A stretch of 64,000 bases of DNA from Pseudomonadales bacterium. GTDB lineage: Bacteria > Pseudomonadota > Gammaproteobacteria > Pseudomonadales > Pseudohongiellaceae. The translations under genes and the position numbers were made by a program. Numbering within the stretch: position 1 is the first letter of the stretch; every line of letters starts with the position of its first letter. The notes below the pieces were generated by a model. The model was not told the origin of the DNA and did not search any database. It worked only from the letters and a program-made list of their open reading frames with translations. Below are positions 36,413 to 43,262 of the stretch, in pieces. Where the stretch lies: the NCBI GenBank assembly GCA_024234325.1, contig JACKOJ010000002.1:1-64000 (forward strand), written 5' to 3'.

Positions 36413-36457
36413 AATCGGGTCATGCCGCGCTCTGGCAGGCCATTGTAAATCAGCCTG

Positions 36458-37312
36458 CTAGATTCGCATCGGCTGCACACGCGGCGGCAGCAGGGTGGGG
36501 CGCTGCACGGGCGTGATGCGCTGGAACGGCGGCAGTTCCGGCCGCTGGATTCTCTCCGGGCGTTCGCGATTCGCTTCTTCCGTGTCTGCATCAGGGTCCA
36601 GGGTTACCGTGATGGTCTCTGCCAGTTGCGGCACGTCCTTGGGTGCATTTTTCTCCGCTTCCGGAATTGCGGGCTGTGCCTCCACAGCGGTGGCAATCTG
36701 CGCAGGCTCCTCCAGGGTGGGAGCAGCAAGCTTGCCGTCGGTCGGCGGCTGTTCCGAAGGAGTGGAGACAGCCGGTGTCTGGCGTCTCTCCGGGCTGGCA
36801 TCCACCAGTTGAATGCTTTCCTGGACTTCCGTGACTGCAGGTGTCTCCGGCAGCGCCGGTTGGTCCTGGGCAATTTCCTGACGGGTTTCCTCCACCAGCG
36901 GATGGCGTTCGATCACATCCAGGACGGGGTTCTGCTTCACGGTTGCGGGTTCTGTCGCAGCAGGCTGTGGGTCCTGTGCAATCAGTGTCGAGGGCTGCTC
37001 AATCACCGGCAACTCTACAAGAGGTGCTGGCTCTGTGTCCGTGCCTTGGGGACGCTCGTGCTCGTCCTGAACCGGGTCGGTGACGGTAAAGAAGGGCGAG
37101 GGACCACCAGTGCCACCGAAGCCGCTGCCACCAAATTCGCCGGATTTACCGGTGCCACCCATGCCGCTGCCACCGTCACCGCCATCTCCGCCACTGCGAA
37201 CCTTGCCCAGTGAGCCCGTGGTGATGATCAGTGTCAGCAGAAACAGCAGCACCGCCAGAGCGAGGGTGGCGGGGTAGCTGCGCATGGCCAGAATGGCTTT
37301 AGGCATGGTCAT
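36458..37312 (-). CDS. Single-pass membrane protein with Gly-rich and Pro/Glu-rich tail
   Basis: The 284-residue product has one strong membrane segment (PATLALAVLLFLLTLIITTG, about residues 14-33). A Gly-rich stretch follows (GGDGGSGMGGTGKSGEFGGS) and then about 210 disordered residues rich in Pro, Glu, Gln and Thr, ending in a basic, Pro-rich tail (RPTLLPPRVQPMRI). The layout recalls TonB- or FimV-like periplasm-spanning proteins, but I see no recognisable C-terminal domain. Its start overlaps the 3' end of the DUF6502-like gene by 14 bp, so the two are probably co-translated. Function is unknown. Confidence 0.65.
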   Translation of the reverse strand: MTMPKAILAMRSYPATLALAVLLFLLTLIITTGSLGKVRSGGDGGDGGSGMGGTGKSGEFGGSGFGGTGGPSPFFTVTDPVQDEHERPQGTDTEPAPLVELPVIEQPSTLIAQDPQPAATEPATVKQNPVLDVIERHPLVEETRQEIAQDQPALPETPAVTEVQESIQLVDASPERRQTPAVSTPSEQPPTDGKLAAPTLEEPAQIATAVEAQPAIPEAEKNAPKDVPQLAETITVTLDPDADTEEANRERPERIQRPELPPFQRITPVQRPTLLPPRVQPMRI

Positions 37313-38174
37313 TCCCCTCGCTCTCTGGCGCCAGCTCGGCGTTGTAATTGAAGACCCCGAAGTTCATGCGGTAATTCCTGTCAGCCTTTGACTGATCACG
37401 CTGCTGCAGTGCGAGGGCTGCCTTGTTCATTCGGGTCAGCGCGTCCATTCCCGTGTCATTGGCAAGCTTTGCCAGCTCCTGAACAGACGCCTGAGACAGC
37501 TTGTCATAATAAACGCTTCTGTCGAAATAGGAAGGTGTCCGGCCTGCCAGGTTGTGCGCACTGGCACAGATATGGTCGTGCAGGTTTTTACCGAAAAAGA
37601 ACACCTTTTCATCGAAACCCTTGTCCGGGGTAAAGGCACCAGTGTTGAGGCAGACCCGGCCATCGCTGTCCTGCCCGGCGATGCCCAGGCGCAGCCATTC
37701 GTCAAGAATGACCCGGGGCCGAATGTCCTGTTTGCACACCAGTTCGACCAGATCATCGAAAGTCTTCTGTCCGCTGGAATCAGAGGCGGTCCGCAGGGGC
37801 AGGGCGAGTGGTTTGCCCTCGCTGTCCCAGAACTGCTCTGAGCCCAGCCAGTAGGCAATGAGTTGCGCGCCTATTGAAATGGCTCTTGGGGTGTTCAGGG
37901 ATTCGCTGGCTTCATTGCGCAGGCGCTTGACGTCCTTGCGGTGTACACCCGTCAGCAGCGTGATGCGACTGTCAGTCTGCCGCTTCTCATCCACCGAAAA
38001 CTCCTGGTCTGCGACTTCCACGTAGAGGGACTTGAGCAAATTAATGAGGAACGGGTAGGTGATCTGAAAGCTCAGCATGAGACGCACCAGCGGTCGCAGG
38101 AGCTTGCGAATCGCAGCAACCAGCACGGCAGGCGGCTGGGCAGGGTTGTGTATGTCGTCACCATGGGGAGTCAT
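37299..38174 (-). CDS. DUF6502-like putative regulator
   Basis: The 291-residue protein fits the family annotated DUF6502: an N-terminal helical part AIRKLLRPLVRLMLSFQITYPFLINLLKSLYVEVA, then DEKRQTDSRITLLTGVHRKDVKRLR, which reads like a DNA-binding winged-helix segment. No membrane segment is evident. The C-terminal half has no known motif. The gene starts 22 bp from one of two 17-bp palindromes and is followed, with overlap, by the Gly/Pro-rich membrane protein gene. A role as a transcription regulator acting on these palindromes is inference. A TATACT box (38182-38187) lies so close to the ATG that the mRNA may have almost no leader. Confidence 0.7.
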   Translation of the reverse strand: MTPHGDDIHNPAQPPAVLVAAIRKLLRPLVRLMLSFQITYPFLINLLKSLYVEVADQEFSVDEKRQTDSRITLLTGVHRKDVKRLRNEASESLNTPRAISIGAQLIAYWLGSEQFWDSEGKPLALPLRTASDSSGQKTFDDLVELVCKQDIRPRVILDEWLRLGIAGQDSDGRVCLNTGAFTPDKGFDEKVFFFGKNLHDHICASAHNLAGRTPSYFDRSVYYDKLSQASVQELAKLANDTGMDALTRMNKAALALQQRDQSKADRNYRMNFGVFNYNAELAPESEGNDHA

Positions 38175-38195
38175 GCGCCCGAGTATAGCGTATGG

Positions 38196-38212
38196 GTGGG
38201 AATAGTTCCCAC
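38196..38212. promoter_or_regulatory. 17-bp palindrome (operator 1) before the DUF6502-like gene
   Basis: GTGGGAATAGTTCCCAC has perfect 7-bp arms around a 3-base centre. It sits 22-38 bp upstream of the DUF6502-like start codon, directly upstream of the minus-strand TATACT box, where a bound protein would block RNA polymerase. Confidence 0.75.
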
Positions 38213-38285
38213 ACCTTTATGCACGATTTTCCGCGGGACCGGCAGGGTGGAAAGTGATTGCGATCACGCCGTTGGCAACTTTCTG

Positions 38286-38314
38286 TTGACGTGGGAATAA
38301 TTCCCACCTAGTAT
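38286..38314 (+). promoter_or_regulatory. Promoter with embedded 17-bp palindrome (operator 2)
   Basis: TTGACG (38286-38291) and TAGTAT (38309-38314) are 17 bp apart and point to the alpha/beta-hydrolase gene at 38389. The spacer is almost wholly filled by GTGGGAATAATTCCCAC (38291-38307), which differs from operator 1 only in the centre base. This is a classic repressor position. Confidence 0.72.
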
Positions 38315-38388
38315 CGACCTCAACGACAGACCTGACCCGGAACCACAGTCGAGTCTGCAGCTTCAATTGGCCTGATACAGGATCGCCG

Positions 38389-39387
38389 ATGCACTCACGC
38401 GCCATGAACACGCCGCCCTTGTCGCTTCCGGACAGAATGCCGGCCCCTCGCAGCGACAGTGTTCACCTGGTGCAGCTACCCGACGAACGTCGCCTTGCCT
38501 ACACCGAATACGGAGACCGCCTGGGCTACCCGCTGTTCCATTTCCACAGCCATGGCAGTTGTCGCCTGGAAGCCGCTGCGCTGCACCAGGTGGCCAAACG
38601 CTCCGGGTTTCGCATTATTGCGGTGGATCGTCCTGGGGTGGGGCTGTCCGATCCCCATCGTGCCAACAGCGCCGATGCGTTCGCGCAGGATCTTGAGGTT
38701 CTGGCAACGCAACTGCGTTGCCGACAGTATGGCTTGATTGCCTGCGGTGGTGGGCTCGCCAGTGCTCTGGCGTTTGCAGCCCGCTCGGGACAACGGGCCA
38801 GCATGTTGCTGGGGATGTCCTGCTCGCTTCCCTGTACCGCTGAACGCAAAGGCCTATTCAGGAATCTGCTCTGTGCGCTTGTGCAGCGTCTGGTTCAGGG
38901 CGTGATTGTTTTGCGACACTGGCGTGGTGCAGCAGCCCTGCAGGCGCGGGTGCAGCGATTTGTAGATGCCATGCCCTATGCCGACCGACGCATGTTTGAA
39001 AATCCGGCTGTCATGCAGTTACTGACGATGGATATCACGGAAGCCCTGCGTCAGGGAGCGGGAGGAGTGGCGAGCGACACGGTACAGCAGTTTGAGCCCC
39101 TGCAGGTCAATCTGTCAGCGCTTACATTGCCCTGTGAATTCTGGCTCGGCAGTGCCGACAGTGTCAGCGTACGTCAGCGTACTGAGAATCTTATGGGGCT
39201 GCTGCCGAATGCCCGCATGCACCCACTCGCAAACCGGGGGCGTTATTTCTATCTGCGCCATGCCGATGAAGTCTTTGCCCGCGCAAACCAGGTGTTGGGG
39301 CGGGCCGCCAACGCGGTTGTGCATCAGGCCGATTTTGCCTTCCGCAGGGCCGTGCATGAGAACAGGATGGTTGCCGCTACCCGCTAG
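38389..39387 (+). CDS. Alpha/beta-hydrolase-fold protein with altered catalytic triad
   Basis: The 332-residue product has the alpha/beta-hydrolase core: RLAYTEYGDRLGYPLFHFHSHGS, the conserved IIAVDRPGVGLSDP, and a nucleophile-elbow region. The elbow reads LIACGGGLASALA (about residues 116-128). The usual Gly-X-Ser is replaced, with Cys119 aligned to the Ser position or, in another alignment, Gly. Near the C-terminus, where GH carrying the catalytic His is expected, it reads NRGRYFYL. The Asp-bearing loop (GSADSVSV) is kept. So it is either a Cys-dependent enzyme or a non-catalytic binding protein. It is transcribed from the operator-containing promoter, divergent from the DUF6502-like gene. 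Confidence 0.78.
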   Translation: MHSRAMNTPPLSLPDRMPAPRSDSVHLVQLPDERRLAYTEYGDRLGYPLFHFHSHGSCRLEAAALHQVAKRSGFRIIAVDRPGVGLSDPHRANSADAFAQDLEVLATQLRCRQYGLIACGGGLASALAFAARSGQRASMLLGMSCSLPCTAERKGLFRNLLCALVQRLVQGVIVLRHWRGAAALQARVQRFVDAMPYADRRMFENPAVMQLLTMDITEALRQGAGGVASDTVQQFEPLQVNLSALTLPCEFWLGSADSVSVRQRTENLMGLLPNARMHPLANRGRYFYLRHADEVFARANQVLGRAANAVVHQADFAFRRAVHENRMVAATR

Positions 39388-39404
39388 TTCAGGCCTGACG
39401 AGTC

Positions 39405-41429
39405 TCAGTGGTGGTCATGGGATTCATGCAGATCAAAGTCGCAGACGTGGTGCCGGAACTGACGTTCCCCCTCAAGCCGCGCTGAATAATCACTTCCCTC
39501 GATGGTTTTGTATGCTCCGCTGGCGATGAAGACATCAATCAGCAGTGGGTCCACCGCGCCGGCTTCTGCCTCCCTGTTCAGAATATCCAGTGCGAATTCT
39601 GCTGGCACTGCTGCCTTGTAGGGGCGATCTGACGCGGTCAGTGCATCATAGATATCGCAGATGGTCATGATCTTGGAGGCAAAGGGAATCTCTGTCGAGG
39701 TCAGCCCATCGGGGTAACCACTGCCATCGAGTTTTTCGTGGTGGGCGCCGGCGATGGCTGGCACCTCGCGGAACTCTTCCGTCCAGGGAATCAGTTGCAG
39801 GAAGTTACGGGTGTGGGTGACATGAGATTCGATCTCAAGGCGCTCGTGCGTCGACAGGCTGCCCTTGGGGATGGCGAGCATGGAGAACTCTTCGGGCGTG
39901 ACGATGGAAAAGCCATGGGAGCGCTCAAACGGGCTGCAGTATGCCGCAATGCGATTCAGGTCCGTCTTCATGCCCGACTCCAGCAGCATGGGTTCATTGG
40001 ACTCCACAATGACCTCAAAGAAATGATCAAGCTGGCGAAGTTCCTGCTGCAGGTTAAATTCAATCCGCTGGTTGCGCTGTTCGTCAAAGCTCTCGGTGCG
40101 ATACATCTGAAGCTGTTGGCGCAGCGCCTTGTTACGCAGTTTTTCCTTGGCCAGCATGATGCGGTAGCGAATGCTCTGGATGTTTTCATCGCTCAGTTTT
40201 TTTGCCTTCACCAGAACAGATTCGCGCACCCCCACCTTGCCGAAATCGTGGAGGAGGGCGGCGTAACGAAGTTCACGAATACGGGTATCGCTCTGCGTGT
40301 TCGCGCGGTGTTCCGCATGCGGGCTTGAGTTGACCGCCTCGGCAAGTGCAACACACAGATCCGCGACGCGGAAAGAATGACCGCTGGTCGTCGGATCGCG
40401 CTGTTCGATGGCCATCACCGAGGCTTTGACAAAGCCCTCAAACAGACGCTGGATGTCCTTGTGCAGAATGGCATTCTCGATCGCCACACCTGCCTGTCCT
40501 GCAAGGGCCTCCAGCAGCACCTGTGTTTCCTCGTCAAAAGGAAGCACTTCTCCCTTTACTTCGGCGCAGGGGTTCAAAAGCGATTCACGATGACGCTTGC
40601 GGTTAATGAACTGCAGTACCGCGATGACATTTTTTTTCTTGTTCAAGGCGGGCAGGGTCAGCATGCTGACCGTCTTGTAACCGGTCGTAATATCGAAACT
40701 GCGATTGAACTGGTAGACCGCGTCCGGCGGGATGCTGTAGGCATCGGGAATATTAAGCGCTTGCTTGTTGAGTGCCACATACCCGGAGATGGACTCGGCG
40801 TTCAGTTTGAACTTGCTTTCCTGGAACGGAAACTCCATGGAGTCGTTCTGCGTCAGCTTGAAGGTCATGTGCGAATGATCCGCATCGACCAGGAACAGCG
40901 ACGCTGCATCACACTTGGAGATATTCTGCCCTTCAGTCAAAATCTTGCGCAGCAGCGTGGCAAGATCATTCTCCGAACTCAGGGCAATGCCGACACTGGC
41001 GAGCTTGCTCAAATTGCCCGACAAAGCGCTCATCGCTTCCTGGCTTTCCCGTTCGCGCTTGCGTGAAAGCCACAGTTCGCAGGCCAGCTTCAGCATCTTG
41101 CGTGACTGGGCCAAAGGAAGGCCGTCAGAAAGAATCAGATCGGCGTCTGCGCCCAGGCGATCTTCCGCCAGCAAGACGGCGTCAGGGTAATGCGTCTGCC
41201 ACTGGGACAGGGGCCATTGCGCGAGCAGGGAGGCATCAAGCACGATGACGGCAGGAGTGCGGCCCCCGATATCCTCCGGGTGCTCGATTGCGATTCCCTG
41301 CAGTATGCGGGGGTTCAGTTGCTCCCAAACCGGAGACGGGCGCAGGCTGCTGCCATGGCACAGAATCAGATCGCCAGCAGACGGACCTGGAGTTGAGTTA
41401 GCGGCATCGGCAGCATGGAGAGTGCTCAC
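39405..41429 (-). CDS. GAF and HD-GYP domain protein (probable cyclic-di-GMP phosphodiesterase)
   Basis: HD-GYP proteins hydrolyse cyclic di-GMP. The 674-residue product starts at GTG 41429. Residues 18-125 look like a degenerate receiver domain. A coiled segment (121-145) leads to a GAF domain (about 148-325). The HD-GYP domain follows, with AALLHDFGKVGV (HD at about 394) and the intact signature HHEKLDGSGYPDGL (563-576). Between these, about 100 residues (418-520) with a charged helical stretch are inserted. The last 15 residues are His/Asp-rich (HHVCDFDLHESHDHH). There is no membrane segment, so it is cytoplasmic, and the GAF domain presumably senses a ligand or partner. It converges with the alpha/beta-hydrolase gene. 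Confidence 0.9.
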   Translation of the reverse strand: MSTLHAADAANSTPGPSAGDLILCHGSSLRPSPVWEQLNPRILQGIAIEHPEDIGGRTPAVIVLDASLLAQWPLSQWQTHYPDAVLLAEDRLGADADLILSDGLPLAQSRKMLKLACELWLSRKRERESQEAMSALSGNLSKLASVGIALSSENDLATLLRKILTEGQNISKCDAASLFLVDADHSHMTFKLTQNDSMEFPFQESKFKLNAESISGYVALNKQALNIPDAYSIPPDAVYQFNRSFDITTGYKTVSMLTLPALNKKKNVIAVLQFINRKRHRESLLNPCAEVKGEVLPFDEETQVLLEALAGQAGVAIENAILHKDIQRLFEGFVKASVMAIEQRDPTTSGHSFRVADLCVALAEAVNSSPHAEHRANTQSDTRIRELRYAALLHDFGKVGVRESVLVKAKKLSDENIQSIRYRIMLAKEKLRNKALRQQLQMYRTESFDEQRNQRIEFNLQQELRQLDHFFEVIVESNEPMLLESGMKTDLNRIAAYCSPFERSHGFSIVTPEEFSMLAIPKGSLSTHERLEIESHVTHTRNFLQLIPWTEEFREVPAIAGAHHEKLDGSGYPDGLTSTEIPFASKIMTICDIYDALTASDRPYKAAVPAEFALDILNREAEAGAVDPLLIDVFIASGAYKTIEGSDYSARLEGERQFRHHVCDFDLHESHDHH

Positions 41430-41591
41430 GTGATGGACTTCCAGTGAATTGAGCCCCGATAGGAAGGGTAATGCGTCGGAGTGTACCCCAGCCGTGTGAA
41501 TCTGGCGATATTTTCAGCAAAGTGATGGGGAAAGAAGAGACTGCCCGTGGCGCCGATTGCGACGCCACGGGAGCGAAGTGCATGTGTCGGT

Positions 41592-41873
41592 TTAGTGCCC
41601 GACGCCCACCGGAGTCATAACCTGCCCCGCAATGGAGGCAATCGCATTACGACGCAGATGAAGTTTCTCAGTTTGTGCGGCAAGGGTTTCCTTTGCCTGC
41701 ATTTCACTGATGAAGTTACTGAGCATTTGCCTGGCTTCTGACTCGTAACGGAAGGGGCCGATGTTGCCAGCCTCCCGCGTACGGAAATACCACAGCCCGC
41801 CATCGTCAAAAATACGCTCTGAACGATTGAAAACCATATTGCCTGAACGATCCTGCTTTCGGAGACTGCTCAT
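41592..41873 (-). CDS. Small DUF6316-like protein
   Basis: The 93-residue product has the pattern I associate with DUF6316: RSERIFDDGGLWYFRTREAGNIGPFRYESEARQMLSNFI. The function of the family is unknown. It lacks membrane segments and signal peptide. The RBS AGAGGA precedes the ATG. Its 5' leader contains an 18-bp stem that would fold in the mRNA just upstream of the ribosome site. The HD-GYP gene follows 162 bp downstream in the same direction. Confidence 0.7.
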   Translation of the reverse strand: MSSLRKQDRSGNMVFNRSERIFDDGGLWYFRTREAGNIGPFRYESEARQMLSNFISEMQAKETLAAQTEKLHLRRNAIASIAGQVMTPVGVGH

Positions 41874-41895
41874 TTTTATAGTCCTCTGTTGTCTC

Positions 41896-41964
41896 CGTCA
41901 GCTCAGGTTTGTCCCGGTGTTGCGTCCGGTCCCAATTGGTTTGGGTGACAAGCCTGAGCTGACG
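41896..41964 (-). promoter_or_regulatory. Long hairpin in the 5' leader of the DUF6316-like gene
   Basis: The arms 41896-41913 (CGTCAGCTCAGGTTTGTC) and 41947-41964 form an 18-bp stem with one G-U pair around a 33-base loop. The loop contains a smaller stem (CCCAA/TTGGG at 41931-41945). A further 7-bp pair TCTCAGC/GCTGAGA lies just beyond (41967-42001). The element ends about 22 bases before the start codon, so it could be a translational or RNA-stability control element. Confidence 0.6.
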
Positions 41965-42122
41965 AGTCTCAGCAAATTAAACTGGCTTTGTGAAGCTGAG
42001 AAGAGCGCAAAATGTGTGCCACTCCTGAGCGTGTATGGATCGAGGCAGCTTGCCTGCCAATTTGATAAAGCTAATTAAAACAAATGGATACGATGAAATT
42101 CAAAATCCGTCGTGCCTAAAAA

Positions 42123-42194
42123 ATGCTCATTGAATCAGGGTGTTAGAAAACTCTCCTGAATATTGATTCAAATCATGCCTGACCGAATGAGCAT
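42123..42194. other. Interrupted inverted repeat in the gene-free stretch 41874-42302
   Basis: The arms ATGCTCATT (42123-42131) and AATGAGCAT (42186-42194) pair perfectly. After a 3-base internal loop TCAGG (42135-42139) pairs with CCTGA (42178-42182). The whole 429-bp stretch 41874-42302 has no gene I can support. It is AT-rich relative to its neighbours and holds this element, the leader hairpin above, and an A/T palindrome near 42265. A small RNA gene is possible. Confidence 0.45.
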
Positions 42195-42302
42195 CTGCAC
42201 TTAGCATCAAGTGACACGATATTTTCTTCGGTAAATGAAAGGCTTGCGCTGGCGGCTAAGGAAAAAATATTTTTCACCCCAGTACCGAAAATGGGATACG
42301 CG

Positions 42303-42920
42303 TCACAGCAAATTCTGCAGTGCTTCTGCGCGGGCCAGATCGTCGGGAGTATTGAGGTTGTCGAAATGCCCCGGAGCCGGATTGTCCAGTACCAGCACGC
42401 TATGAGAGAGTGACTGGATCAGCATCATGGGGCTGAAGACGCGATTGGCCAGCGCTTGCCTCAGAACGGGAAGCAGTGCCACTGACCACACGGAAAAGAG
42501 CGGCTGCCATTGTCCATTGGTAGAGGCATAGCAGACCTGGGTCGCCTCCTGGCTGCGCAGTTCCTCCAGTTGCGTAACGATGTTTCCCGGAAACCGGGGG
42601 ACATCTCCGGGGAAGCATGCCAGCACCTGGCAGGAGCCCTGATGATGGCAATACTCCATGCCGGCAAGAATGCCTGCCAGCGGTCCGGCGTCCTGGCCAC
42701 AGGTATCGGCGACGATCGGCAGTCCATAGGATGCATAGTGCTCGGGGTGGCGATTGACGTTGATGAGGAGCCCGCCGACCTGTGAGCGTGCATTGGCAAT
42801 GATGTGCTCAATGACCGGCTTGCCAGCGAGCGGCATAAGCGATTTGTCCCGAAACTGCATACGGGAAGACTTCCCGCCTGCCAGGATAATACCCATGATG
42901 TTCTGGGGAGGAGTGGGCAT
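42303..42920 (-). CDS. mobA: Molybdenum cofactor guanylyltransferase MobA
   Basis: MobA joins GMP to molybdopterin to give the bis-MGD cofactor used by nitrate, DMSO and formate enzymes. The 205-residue product starts at the ATG at 42920, chosen because AGGAGG lies 9 bases before it. A further upstream frame to 43043 lacks such a site. The nucleotide-binding loop is IILAGGKSSRMQFRDKSLMPL, with Gln-Phe where Gly-Gly is usual. Later PIVADTCGQDAGPLAGILAGM and the metal motif CFPGDVP fit the family. No other molybdenum cofactor gene is in the window. Confidence 0.92.
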   Translation of the reverse strand: MPTPPQNIMGIILAGGKSSRMQFRDKSLMPLAGKPVIEHIIANARSQVGGLLINVNRHPEHYASYGLPIVADTCGQDAGPLAGILAGMEYCHHQGSCQVLACFPGDVPRFPGNIVTQLEELRSQEATQVCYASTNGQWQPLFSVWSVALLPVLRQALANRVFSPMMLIQSLSHSVLVLDNPAPGHFDNLNTPDDLARAEALQNLL

Positions 42921-43262
42921 CGGGGCAGACCTCCTGAGTGCCTTGCCGGCCAGTCGTTGCGAGGGCTGGAGCATAGTGCAGCCCTTTGCCAGGGACAAGA
43001 TTATGGATTGAATAAAACCGGGCGGTGTGGCAGAATCTCGCACTTCGGAAAACAGGATTGAAGTGGTAACTGCTTGATATTCCTAGGGTTCGCCCTGGGT
43101 GCTTTTGCGGCAGGTGCTGCCAAGCCTGGTTGATTCAATTTCCCAACGACAATTCCGCACCTGGCCATGGGAATGTGCCATGAAGCAGGGAGTGGAATTT
43201 CAATAAATATAAGTAAACGTGACGGGCAGTGTCGGGCACTGTTCTGTCCTAGAGGGTTTTTC
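42921..43262. other. Divergent intergenic region mobA/tig with stable hairpins
   Basis: This 342-bp gap should hold promoters for mobA and tig. On the plus strand, CCTAGGG-TTCG-CCCTGGG (43082-43099) forms a 7-bp stem closed by a UUCG tetraloop, followed by GGCAG/CTGCC (43109-43121). Near tig, CAGTG/CACTG flanks TCGGG. TATAAG near 43207 is a possible -10 box without a clear -35 box. I found no tRNA or short gene here, although the GGTTCGCCC string looks like a T-loop at first sight. Confidence 0.5.

Noticed and set aside
39405..41429. Inactive HD-GYP protein
   Set aside because: The HD pair and HHE...GSGYP signature are intact, so loss of catalysis is not supported in spite of the insert.
43081..43160. 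tRNA-like string GGTTCGCCC upstream of tig
   Set aside because: It could be a T-loop, but no acceptor stem, anticodon arm or matching D-arm can be folded around it; the bases form a UUCG hairpin instead.
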